Shown here one piece after another: positions 1-6,692 of a DNA stretch of 10,855 bases. Positions within the stretch are counted from its first letter, which is position 1, and every line of letters begins with the position of its first letter. The stretch lies in assembly GCA_913061245.1 (NCBI GenBank), contig CAJXTO010000043.1:1-10855 (forward strand), read 5' to 3'. Position numbers and translations under genes: made by a program. The DNA comes from an uncultured Oceanospirillales bacterium. Its GTDB lineage: Bacteria; Pseudomonadota; Gammaproteobacteria; Pseudomonadales; Litorivicinaceae. The notes under the pieces are model-generated. The model was given only the letters and a program-made list of their open reading frames with translations. It made no database searches and was not told the DNA's origin.

Positions 1-132
1 AAAGGTCCTGGACCTGGACGCGAGAGTGCAGTTCGCGCTCTAAACGCTGTAGGCCTCAAGGTTACAAATATCACTGACGTCACGCCGATTCCTCATAACG
101 GCTGTCGTCCGCCGAAAAAGCGCCGCGTCTAA
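1..132 (+). CDS. rpsK: 30S ribosomal protein S11, C-terminal part
   Basis: The last 43 codons and the TAA stop of S11, a protein of the small-subunit platform that lies near the Shine-Dalgarno/anti-Shine-Dalgarno helix. The start lies before the window. The visible end reads KGPGPGRESAVRAL, then TDVTPIPHNGCRPPKKRRV, which is the strongly conserved S11 tail with its glycine/proline loop and basic end. It is followed after 14 bases by rpsD, in the order expected for the alpha operon (rpsM-rpsK-rpsD-rpoA-rplQ). The ribosome binding site of rpsD (AAGGAG, 131-136) overlaps the rpsK stop codon. Identity is certain; only the fragment can be judged. Confidence 0.97.
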   Translation, partial: KGPGPGRESAVRALNAVGLKVTNITDVTPIPHNGCRPPKKRRV

Positions 133-146
133 GGAGAGTTAGAGGA

Positions 147-767
147 ATGGCACGTTACATCGGACCAACTTGTAAATTAGCACGTCGCGAAGGAACAGAT
201 TTGTTCTTGAAGAGCGGCGTTCGTTCAATGGATTCAAAATGCAACCTGGAGACAAAGCCAGGTATGCATGGTGCAGCTCGTGGTCGCTTGTCTGACTACG
301 GCTTGCAGTTGCGTGAGAAGCAGAAAGTACGTCGTATTTATGGCGTTCTTGAGAAGCAATTCCGCAACTACTACAAAGAGGCTTCACGTCTTCGTGGATC
401 AACAGGTGAAAACTTGTTGAAGCTTCTTGAGAGTCGCTTAGACAACGTTGTTTATCGTATGGGCTTTGGCTCGACACGTGCAGAAGCGCGTCAGATCGTT
501 AGCCATCGCACAATCATGGTAAATGGCAAAGTATTGAATATCCCGTCTTATCAGGTGAAGCCGGGTGATGTGATCAGCGTTCGCGAAAAAGCGAAGGGTC
601 AGTTACGTATTCGTGCTGCACTCGAACTGGCTGGTCAGCGTGCAGACGTGCCTTGGATTGACGTTGATACGTCAAAGATGGAAGGCACTTTCAAGATGCT
701 TCCTGAGCGTCAAGATCTGTCGCAAGACATCAACGAAAACCTGATCGTCGAGTTGTACTCGAAGTAA
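147..767 (+). CDS. rpsD: 30S ribosomal protein S4
   Basis: S4 binds 16S rRNA early in assembly of the 30S body. In E. coli it also represses translation of its own operon from a site in the rpsM leader, which lies outside this window. The protein is 206 aa, the same length as E. coli S4. The N-terminal part (about 1-95) contains the conserved stretch LSDYGLQLREKQKVRRIYG. The S4 RNA-binding fold follows at about 97-160 (RLDNVVYRMGFGSTRAEARQ, then a VNGK turn). The end KMEGTF...INENLIVELYSK is typical. It has Cys9 and Cys32 but no four-cysteine zinc site, as in enteric S4. The start is set by AAGGAG 10 bases upstream of the ATG. It lies 21 bases before rpoA. Confidence 0.98.
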   Translation: MARYIGPTCKLARREGTDLFLKSGVRSMDSKCNLETKPGMHGAARGRLSDYGLQLREKQKVRRIYGVLEKQFRNYYKEASRLRGSTGENLLKLLESRLDNVVYRMGFGSTRAEARQIVSHRTIMVNGKVLNIPSYQVKPGDVISVREKAKGQLRIRAALELAGQRADVPWIDVDTSKMEGTFKMLPERQDLSQDINENLIVELYSK

Positions 768-788
768 TCCACTTTTTTAGGAGACGGT

Positions 789-1778
789 ATGTCGTCATTG
801 GAACTGCTGACACCGCGTCAGATTCAGGTCCAGGAGGTAGCTCCCGGACGCTCAAAAATTATTCTTGAGCCTCTTGAGCGCGGCTATGGCCACACGTTAG
901 GTAACGCTCTTCGTCGCATCCTGCTTTCATCAATGCCAGGTTGTGCAATTATCGAAGCGAAAATCGACGGTGTTGCACACGAGTATTCTGAAATCGAAGG
1001 CGTTAAAGAAGATGTCATCGAGATTCTGCTGAACCTGAAGAAAGTTGCTGTTGCCCTTCACGGTCGCGACGGTATCGCAACAATTCGCTTGAACCATTCA
1101 GGTGAAGGTGTTGTGACTGCTGGTGATTTTGAATTGCCACAGGATGTCGAGATTGCCAATCCTGAACAGCACATTGCGACTGTATCAGCTCGTGGCTCGA
1201 TTCAAATCGAAGCACGTGTTGCCCGCGGTATCGGATACGAGCCAGCGAGTGAGCGTGAAGAAGATGAAGAAACACGGACAATTGGTGCATTGCGTTTAGA
1301 TGCGACTTACAGCCCGGTTCGCCGTGTGTCGTATGTTGTTGAAAGTGCGCGTGTTGAACAGCGTACTGACCTCGATAAGCTCGTGATCGATTTGGAAACT
1401 GATGGCACGTTGGATGCTGAAGAAGCGATCCGTCGTGCGGCAACATTGCTGCAGCAACAGTTGTCAGTATTCGTTGAATTCGAAGGTCCTCAAGTTACTG
1501 CTGAAGAAACGCAGAAAGATGAAATCGATCCTATTTTGTTGCGTCCAGTCGATGATCTTGAATTGACTGTTCGTTCAGCAAACTGCTTGAAAGCAGAAAA
1601 TATTTATTACATTGGTGACCTTGTTCAGCGCACTGAAGTGGAGTTGTTGAAAACTCCAAACCTCGGTAAGAAGTCGCTGACAGAGATCAAAGACGTTTTG
1701 GCTTCACGCGGTTTGTCGCTGGGTTCACGTCTTGAGAACTGGCCACCAGCAGGATTTGCGCGCGAAGAAAGCGCCTAA
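789..1778 (+). CDS. rpoA: RNA polymerase alpha subunit
   Basis: The alpha subunit dimerises to nucleate core RNA polymerase assembly. Its C-terminal domain contacts UP elements and activators. The length of 329 aa equals E. coli RpoA. The N-terminal domain (about 1-235) begins with the conserved LEPLERGYGHTLGNALRRILLSSMPG assembly region, visible at about residues 27-52. A linker at about 236-248 leads to the C-terminal domain, where DLELTVRSANCLKAE includes Arg262, the equivalent of E. coli Arg265 that contacts DNA. The TPNLGKKSLTEIKDVL helix and the RLENWPP end follow. The tail after NWPPA is three residues longer than in E. coli. AGGAGA at 779-784 precedes the ATG by 4 bases. The 50-base gap to rplQ holds a hairpin. 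Confidence 0.98.
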   Translation: MSSLELLTPRQIQVQEVAPGRSKIILEPLERGYGHTLGNALRRILLSSMPGCAIIEAKIDGVAHEYSEIEGVKEDVIEILLNLKKVAVALHGRDGIATIRLNHSGEGVVTAGDFELPQDVEIANPEQHIATVSARGSIQIEARVARGIGYEPASEREEDEETRTIGALRLDATYSPVRRVSYVVESARVEQRTDLDKLVIDLETDGTLDAEEAIRRAATLLQQQLSVFVEFEGPQVTAEETQKDEIDPILLRPVDDLELTVRSANCLKAENIYYIGDLVQRTEVELLKTPNLGKKSLTEIKDVLASRGLSLGSRLENWPPAGFAREESA

Positions 1779-1786
1779 GTTAGACC

Positions 1787-1807
1787 GACCCGTCGTGAGA
1801 CGGTGTC
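1787..1807 (+). other. hairpin with GNRA loop between rpoA and rplQ
   Basis: The transcript can fold into GAC-CCGTC, loop GTGA, GACGG-T-GTC. That is an 8-bp stem with one bulged T and a loop of the stable GNRA class. It is followed by only TTT and then purines, so it is not a good terminator, and rplQ must be read through it. A role in mRNA stability, processing or rplQ translation is inference. It ends 21 bases before the rplQ start, whose Shine-Dalgarno sequence is weak. Confidence 0.45.
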
Positions 1808-1828
1808 TTTGAGAAGCGAGAATAGACC

Positions 1829-2209
1829 ATGCGTCATTTGAAAAGCGGAAAAAAACTGAATCGTACAAGCAGCCATCGTAAGGCAATGTTTTCGAACATG
1901 ACTGCTTCGTTGATTGAGCATGAAGTCATTAAGACGACATTGCCAAAAGCGAAAGAACTTCGTCGTGTTGCTGAGCCATTGATTACATTAGCTAAGAATG
2001 ACTCAGTTGCGAATCGTCGTTTGGCATTTAGCCGTCTGCGTAACGATTCAGCAGTTGGTAAATTGTTCGCAGAGCTCGGACCTCGCTACCAAGAACGTCC
2101 TGGTGGATACATGCGCATTTTGAAGTGTGGTTTCCGCGCTGGTGATGCAGCTCCAATGGCGATTGTTGAATTGGTTGATCGTCCAGAGATCGTAGCTGAC
2201 GCTGAATAA
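1829..2209 (+). CDS. rplQ: 50S ribosomal protein L17
   Basis: L17 is a large-subunit protein near the exit-tunnel side of the 50S particle and the last gene of the alpha operon. The product is 126 aa against 127 in E. coli and matches along its whole length: MRHLKSGKKLNRTSSHRKAM at the start, IKTTLPKAKELRRVAEPLITLAK in the middle and GGYMRILKCGFRAGDAAPMA near the end. The short acidic tail (VADAE) varies within the family. The ATG is preceded only by weak purine stretches (GAGAAGCGAG at 1811-1820), so translation may depend on coupling or on the upstream hairpin. Two terminators follow directly. Confidence 0.97.
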   Translation: MRHLKSGKKLNRTSSHRKAMFSNMTASLIEHEVIKTTLPKAKELRRVAEPLITLAKNDSVANRRLAFSRLRNDSAVGKLFAELGPRYQERPGGYMRILKCGFRAGDAAPMAIVELVDRPEIVADAE

Positions 2210-2221
2210 TTCAGTACCCAT

Positions 2222-2248
2222 AGCCCGGTGAGTAGCCGGGTTCTTTTT
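2222..2248 (+). terminator. rho-independent terminator 1 of the alpha operon
   Basis: The stem AGCCCGG (2222-2228) pairs with CCGGGTT (2236-2242; one G-T pair) across a 7-base loop. CTTTTT follows at 2243-2248. It begins 13 bases after the rplQ stop, the standard place for the end of this ribosomal operon. Confidence 0.85.
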
Positions 2249-2258
2249 GGGAAATAAG

Positions 2259-2281
2259 AAGGGCGCTTAGGCGCCCTTTTT
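2259..2281. terminator. bidirectional terminator shared by rplQ and uvrA
   Basis: AAGGGCGC (2259-2266), loop TTAG, GCGCCCTT (2271-2278). This is a perfect 8-bp stem with a 4-base loop. On the + strand it runs into TTTTT (2277-2281), giving a second terminator for the ribosomal operon. On the - strand it is followed by CTTATTT and can end uvrA. The uvrA stop codon (2269-2267 on the - strand) lies in the loop, and the + strand T-run is read as the final lysine codons of UvrA, so the terminator is partly coding sequence. Confidence 0.8.
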
Positions 2282-5101
2282 GCGTTCTAGGAGTGGCTTT
2301 AAGAACCGCCCAGTATGGGAGCTCTTCGTTTGCGCAACTTCTTCAGGTGTCCCTTCGGCAATAATCTGTCCACCGCCAGAACCGCCCTCTGGGCCTAAAT
2401 CAATGATCCAATCAGCGGTTTTTATAACGTCTAAATTGTGTTCAATCACAACGACTGTATTGCCGTGGTCACGAAGTCGATGCAGTACGACGAGGAGTTG
2501 TTGGATATCTTCGAAATGGAGCCCAGTCGTTGGCTCATCGAGAATATACAGGGTTCGACCAGTATCCCTCTTTGAGAGCTCGCGAGCGAGCTTGACCCGC
2601 TGTGCTTCACCACCTGAAAGTGTCGTCGCAGATTGTCCGAGTTTCAGGTAGGAAAGACCCACGTCGACTAATGTTTGTAATTTCCGCGCGAGAGTGGGGA
2701 TTGCGTCAAAGAACTCACGCGCATCTTCAACAGTCATCTCAAGCACGTCGTGAATCGATTTGCCCTTATAAAGAATATCAAGGGTCTCGCGGTTATACCG
2801 AAGCCCTTTGCAGGTGTCACACGGTACGTAGATATCGGGCAAGAAATGCATTTCGACCTTAATGAGGCCGTCGCCTTGGCAGGTCTCGCACCGTCCGCCT
2901 TTCACATTGAACGAAAAACGTCCGGGGTTATATCCGCGTGATCGTGCTTCTTGCGTCTCTGCAAAGATCTCACGTATCGGAGTGAATAGACCGGTATAGG
3001 TCGCTGGATTGGATCTCGGTGTGCGGCCAATAGGGCTCTGATCTATATCGACGACTTTGTCGAGTTCATGGATCCCATGGCAATGTTCAAATGGAGCGGA
3101 CTTCAGGGTATTCGCTTTATTTAACACCTTCGCTGTATGCGGATACAGCGTGCGATTAATCAACGTCGACTTACCGGATCCAGAGACTCCAGTCACGCAC
3201 GTTAAGAGACCGAGGGGAAGATTGAGCGTAACATCCTGAAGATTGTTACCGGTGCAACCTTCGAGGGTCAGGTAATTCATCCCTTTTGGATGACGCTTCG
3301 TTGGGACAGCAATCTCTTTGTTGCCCGAGAGATATTGCCCGGTTACTGACTTCGGATTCGCCATGACTTCTTGAGGCGTTCCTGCAGCGACGATCTCACC
3401 TCCATGAACTCCTGCCCCGGGGCCAATATCAACCAGGTAATCTGCGCTTCGCATTGCATCTTCGTCGTGTTCGACCACGATTACGGTGTTGCCAAGATCT
3501 CTTAAGTGAAACAGTGTGTTAAGTAGGCGTTCGTTATCTCGCTGATGTAGGCCGATTGATGGTTCATCGAGGATGTACATCACGCCAACGAGCCCAGCGC
3601 CAATTTGGCTTGCCAAGCGGATACGCTGTGCTTCGCCGCCTGATAGCGTCTCAGCACTTCGATCGAGCGACAGATAGTCCAAGCCAACATTGACTAGAAA
3701 ACCAAGGCGCGCTTGGATCTCTTTTAAAATCTTGTCCGCGATTTCTTGACGCCGCCCTGGAAGATTCAGGGAGTCGAAAAATGTATAGCACTCACCGATG
3801 GGGAGCTTGACCAGTTCTGGTAGCCGAGTCTCATCAATGAATACATTACGAGCTGCCACATTAAGGCGAGAGCCGCCGCAGTCAGGACAAGGTGCGTGTG
3901 TCATCAGCTTTGCGAGTTCGTCGCGCTGTGACTGGCTATCCGTTTCTTTGTAGCGTCGCTCAAGATTTCGAATCACACCCTCAAATGGATGATTCTTTGA
4001 GACTTCACGCCCACGATCGGACACATAACTGAAATCAATGGATTCAGAGCCTGAGCCATAGAGCACTTTATGTTGATGCTCTTCGGATAGATCTTGCCAC
4101 TCAGTGTCGAGGCTGAACCCATAATGTCTCGAAACACATTTCAGTAGGTGATAGTAGTACATACTCCGGCGATCCCAGCCTTTAATCGCACCCGATGAGA
4201 GCGAGAGTTCGGGATCAACGATTAACCGATCGGGATCAAAATATTGGTGTACACCCAAACCATCGCAGGTGTGACAGGCTCCGAATGGACTGTTAAATGA
4301 AAAAATTCGTGGTTCGAGCTCTGGAATTGAGTACCCACATACTGAACATGCAAACTTTGATGAAAACATGAGTGGCTCAAAGGCGTCATCCATTGATTGG
4401 ATGATGATTTGACCATCAGAGAGATTGAGACCTGTCTCAATCGATTCAGCCAAGCGAAGTCGTTGTGACTCATCAACTTTTAATCGATCAACAACAGCGT
4501 CAATCGAGTGCTTTTTCTTTTTGTCGAGTGCGGGCACTTCATCGAGGTCGACCACTAAGCCATCGACACGCACCCGAATGAATCCTTGAGATTTTAGCTC
4601 TTGGAAGACATGCAGATGTTCTCCTTTTCGCTCACTAATCATTGGCGCAAGCACCAAAATTTTTGAGCCCTCAGGTAACCCCAAAACTTGGTCTACCATT
4701 TGGCTGACTGTCTGTGCTTCAAGGCTTAAATGATGATCAGGGCAACGAGGTTCGCCCGCTCTTGCATAGAGCAACCGGAGATAATCATAAATTTCTGTGA
4801 TCGTACCGACGGTTGATCGAGGGTTATGGCTCGTTGATTTCTGTTCGATTGAGATTGCAGGAGAGAGCCCTTCGATGTGATCAACATCAGGCTTCTCCAT
4901 CATCGATAAGAACTGTCTCGCATATGCAGAAAGCGACTCAACATAACGTCTTTGTCCCTCGGCATAGAGCGTGTCAAAAGCAAGCGACGACTTTCCCGAA
5001 CCAGATAGTCCAGTGATCACGATGAGTTGGTCGCGTGGGAGATCTAATTGAATATTTTTTAAGTTGTGGGTTCGTGCCCCACGGATTTGTATCGAGTCCA
5101 C
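2267..5101 (-). CDS. uvrA: excinuclease ABC subunit A
   Basis: UvrA is the damage-sensing ATPase of nucleotide excision repair. It dimerises, loads UvrB onto damaged DNA and leaves before UvrC cuts. At 944 aa it is close to the E. coli length (940). Two ABC modules are complete: Walker A GLSGSGKS at 31-38 and GVSGSGKS at 638-645, signatures LSGGE at 486-490 and 828-832, and LDEP Walker B ends at 511-514 and 854-857. Zinc-type cysteine pairs lie at 252/255 with 276/279, and at 738/741 with 761/764; a further CPDC is at 405-408. The start is GTG: an in-frame TAA sits five codons upstream and the next Met is residue 67. The Shine-Dalgarno sequence is weak. It is divergent from ssb, as in E. coli. 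Confidence 0.98.
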   Translation of the reverse strand: MDSIQIRGARTHNLKNIQLDLPRDQLIVITGLSGSGKSSLAFDTLYAEGQRRYVESLSAYARQFLSMMEKPDVDHIEGLSPAISIEQKSTSHNPRSTVGTITEIYDYLRLLYARAGEPRCPDHHLSLEAQTVSQMVDQVLGLPEGSKILVLAPMISERKGEHLHVFQELKSQGFIRVRVDGLVVDLDEVPALDKKKKHSIDAVVDRLKVDESQRLRLAESIETGLNLSDGQIIIQSMDDAFEPLMFSSKFACSVCGYSIPELEPRIFSFNSPFGACHTCDGLGVHQYFDPDRLIVDPELSLSSGAIKGWDRRSMYYYHLLKCVSRHYGFSLDTEWQDLSEEHQHKVLYGSGSESIDFSYVSDRGREVSKNHPFEGVIRNLERRYKETDSQSQRDELAKLMTHAPCPDCGGSRLNVAARNVFIDETRLPELVKLPIGECYTFFDSLNLPGRRQEIADKILKEIQARLGFLVNVGLDYLSLDRSAETLSGGEAQRIRLASQIGAGLVGVMYILDEPSIGLHQRDNERLLNTLFHLRDLGNTVIVVEHDEDAMRSADYLVDIGPGAGVHGGEIVAAGTPQEVMANPKSVTGQYLSGNKEIAVPTKRHPKGMNYLTLEGCTGNNLQDVTLNLPLGLLTCVTGVSGSGKSTLINRTLYPHTAKVLNKANTLKSAPFEHCHGIHELDKVVDIDQSPIGRTPRSNPATYTGLFTPIREIFAETQEARSRGYNPGRFSFNVKGGRCETCQGDGLIKVEMHFLPDIYVPCDTCKGLRYNRETLDILYKGKSIHDVLEMTVEDAREFFDAIPTLARKLQTLVDVGLSYLKLGQSATTLSGGEAQRVKLARELSKRDTGRTLYILDEPTTGLHFEDIQQLLVVLHRLRDHGNTVVVIEHNLDVIKTADWIIDLGPEGGSGGGQIIAEGTPEEVAQTKSSHTGRFLKPLLERKKGA

Positions 5102-5127
5102 AGCGGTCCGTCTTTAATCGTGACAAA

Positions 5128-5141
5128 AGTACCAGTGTACC
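5128..5141. promoter_or_regulatory. GTAC-N4-GTAC dyad upstream of uvrA, possible operator
   Basis: The sequence reads AGTAC CAGT GTACC, flanked by AAA on one side and TTTT on the other, so the symmetry extends with a one-base offset. It lies 27-40 bases before the uvrA GTG and about where transcription from the predicted uvrA promoter would begin, a position suited to a repressor. It fits RGTACNNNDGTWCB, the form reported for cyanobacterial LexA boxes. The gammaproteobacterial form CTGT-N8-ACAG is not seen in the gap. Which protein binds, if any, is unknown. Confidence 0.4.
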
Positions 5142-5143
5142 TT

Positions 5144-5171
5144 TTGATAGGGTTTTAATGTATCGATTCAA
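5144..5171 (-). promoter_or_regulatory. candidate uvrA promoter
   Basis: On the - strand a -35-like TTGAAT (5171-5166) is followed after 16 bases by a -10-like TATCAA (5149-5144). Each matches the sigma70 consensus at four of six positions. Transcription would begin near 5137, inside the GTAC dyad. TACACT just downstream (5138-5133) could serve as another -10. This rests on pattern alone. Confidence 0.4.
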
Positions 5172-5186
5172 TGCAGAAAATAGGTA

Positions 5187-5220
5187 CTGTCCGACACTGA
5201 AGTTCGGTTGTCGCTGACAG
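5187..5220. promoter_or_regulatory. long imperfect dyad in the uvrA-ssb gap
   Basis: The left arm CTGTCCGACA (5187-5196) pairs with TGTCG-CT-GACAG (5209-5220; two bases bulged). The centre can pair further as CTGA with TTCGG-like bases around a 3-base loop. The outer ends carry CTGT and ACAG, which resemble LexA half-sites, but they are 26 bases apart rather than 8. The right arm overlaps the -35 element proposed for ssb. It could be an operator or a structured leader of a transcript from further upstream. Confidence 0.4.
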
Positions 5221-5240
5221 ACACTTGTCCGTGCTACATT
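5214..5240 (+). promoter_or_regulatory. candidate ssb promoter
   Basis: CTGACA (5214-5219, five of six matches to the -35 consensus) is followed after 15 bases by TACATT (5235-5240). TGC just before TACATT resembles an extended -10. The spacer is short. The -35 element falls in the right arm of the adjacent dyad, so binding there would affect ssb initiation. Prediction by eye only. Confidence 0.35.
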
Positions 5241-5278
5241 ACGCTTTGTTAACGACACTTATCACATAGGATGAATTC

Positions 5279-5749
5279 ATGGCGCGTTCAGTCAACAAAG
5301 TCACCTTGATTGGAAATCTAGGTAACGATCCGGAAATGAAAGCACTGCCATCAGGCAGCCAGGTTGCGAATTTAAGTATCGCAACAACTGATTCATGGCG
5401 TGATCGTAACAGTGGTGAGATGCAGGAACGCACTGAATGGCATCGGGTTGTTTGCTTTGATCGGTTGGCTGAAATTTGTGGCCAATATCTACGTAAAGGT
5501 TCACGAATCTATATCGAGGGTAGTTTGCGAACGCGCTCGTGGGAGCAGGACGGTCAGAAAAAATATGCAACGGAAATCGTTGGTCGTGAAATGATGATGC
5601 TTGATGGTCGCGGTGAGGGTGATATGAATACGTCTGCGCCAATGCAGTCACGCCCACAGAGTGCCCCAGCTCCTCAGCAACAGGCTGCGCCGCAACCTGT
5701 GAGCCAGCCGATGCCTGATCCAAATATCGATGACGAAATCCCCTTCTAA
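5279..5749 (+). CDS. ssb: single-stranded DNA-binding protein
   Basis: SSB coats single-stranded DNA as a tetramer during replication, recombination and repair, and recruits partner enzymes through its acidic tip. The protein is 156 aa (178 in E. coli); the missing length is in the flexible linker. The OB fold occupies about 1-110. Trp40, Trp54, Phe60 and Trp88, the DNA-stacking aromatics of E. coli SSB, are at the same numbers here. A Pro/Gln-rich disordered linker (about 117-148) leads to the tip DDEIPF, which matches the canonical partner-binding end DDDIPF except for one Glu. AGGA at 5268-5271 supports the ATG at 5279; an ATG at 5271 is out of frame. The gene is divergent from uvrA and its last 20 bases overlap the next gene. 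Confidence 0.98.
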   Translation: MARSVNKVTLIGNLGNDPEMKALPSGSQVANLSIATTDSWRDRNSGEMQERTEWHRVVCFDRLAEICGQYLRKGSRIYIEGSLRTRSWEQDGQKKYATEIVGREMMMLDGRGEGDMNTSAPMQSRPQSAPAPQQQAAPQPVSQPMPDPNIDDEIPF

Positions 5750-6692
5750 GCCAACAAGCTTTGAAGACGAGTCCGACAACCGGTTTCCTCGGGCTCGTGT
5801 TCTTATTGTCGGTGAAGACACAAGCTTAGCAACCGCATTCTTTGAGACTGATGCCAGTGGTGGTCAGCAACGGGTGGTTTTGCCAAGTTCTGTCAACCTA
5901 GCGGATGACCGAGAGATCTTTGAGGCGATTCGAATGCGTCGCCCAGATTTTGTGGTCAACTGTATGGTTGAGTCAGGCGTTGATCGTGCAGAGACTGATC
6001 CGACTGAATGCCGTCAAATCAATCATGATCTTCCCGTTAGTCTCGCGATTGCCTGTCGAGAATTTGATGCAACGCTTATTCAGTTGTCGACCGACTATAT
6101 CTTCGATGGTCAGAAAGATATCGCCTATTTTGAAGATGATGCCCCGAACCCACTTAATCTTTATGGCCAAACGCGGCTTGAGGCAGAACGCGACATCGAG
6201 AGCCTCTTAGATCGGCATATCATCCTTCGTGTGTCTCATTTATTTGCTCCTGGCCCGAACAGTTTCGTGACAAATATTCTGGATCGAGCCCGAATCGAAT
6301 CAGAACTTCCAATGATCCAGGATGAGCGTGGGTGTCCCACGTCGATTTTTGATATCGGTCGAGTCGTTAGCGCGGTCATCGACCAACTCCACGCGGGCGC
6401 AGGTGCCTATGGTGTCTATCATGTTGGTTGTCAGGGTGATGCATCTTGGATGGAGCTTGGAGAGTGCATCATCGCTCAAGCCCGCCAATTTGAAGACTTA
6501 GCCGTGGAAGAGATTGTCGGAATATCAGGCCAATCAATTCAAGGTCGTGCAGAGCGACCGCGCAGATTGGTGTTGTCGACGAGAAAGTTACTATATACCT
6601 TCGGCATAAAACCAAGGCCTTGGAGGCAAGAGTTGGCGGAAACAGTCGAACGCCACTATACGCAAGAGGGAGCTACACATGCGTCGGTTTGA
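5730..6692 (+). CDS. RmlD-like sugar-nucleotide reductase family protein, catalytic residues altered
   Basis: A 320-aa protein of the extended short-chain dehydrogenase class, closest in pattern to RmlD (dTDP-4-dehydrorhamnose reductase) and its relatives. Visible family marks are VVNCMVESGVDRAETDP (75-91), LSTDYIFDGQ (119-128), PLNLYGQTRLEAE (141-153), LRVSHLFAPG (166-175), the GCPTSIFDIGRVV block (201-213) and RPRRLVLSTRKL (277-288). The first Rossmann loop reads VGEDTSLA (27-34), where relatives have GxxGxxG. The catalytic YxxxK is Tyr145-xxx-Arg149. Cofactor use and rhamnose synthesis are therefore doubtful, and no other rml genes are present. It may be a regulatory or scaffold member, as MAT2B is for methionine adenosyltransferase. 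The first 20 residues are an extra polar tail. Its start has no clear Shine-Dalgarno sequence and overlaps ssb, which suggests translational coupling. Confidence 0.8.
   Translation: MTKSPSKPTSFEDESDNRFPRARVLIVGEDTSLATAFFETDASGGQQRVVLPSSVNLADDREIFEAIRMRRPDFVVNCMVESGVDRAETDPTECRQINHDLPVSLAIACREFDATLIQLSTDYIFDGQKDIAYFEDDAPNPLNLYGQTRLEAERDIESLLDRHIILRVSHLFAPGPNSFVTNILDRARIESELPMIQDERGCPTSIFDIGRVVSAVIDQLHAGAGAYGVYHVGCQGDASWMELGECIIAQARQFEDLAVEEIVGISGQSIQGRAERPRRLVLSTRKLLYTFGIKPRPWRQELAETVERHYTQEGATHASV

Noticed and set aside
1015..1446. A 143-codon open frame on the - strand inside rpoA.
   Set aside because: It is fully antisense to a certain gene, has a low-complexity His/Gln-rich product and no recognisable domain.
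2280..2651. A 123-codon + strand frame over the end of uvrA.
   Set aside because: It is the antisense shadow of the conserved UvrA C-terminal ABC module and has no family features.
5134..5141. The 8-mer AGTGTACC shared by the uvrA (5134-5141) and fabA (9194-9201) upstream regions.
   Set aside because: Near fabA it is explained by an extended -10 element (TGGTACACT on the - strand), and the flanks are unrelated. Not evidence of a common operator.
5187..5202. A canonical LexA box beginning at CTGT (5187).
   Set aside because: The right half reads GAAG instead of ACAG at the N8 spacing. The nearest ACAG is 26 bases from CTGT.
5301..5723. A 140-codon open frame on the - strand inside ssb.
   Set aside because: It mirrors the whole ssb coding region and its product resembles no family. 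It is explained by ssb codon use.
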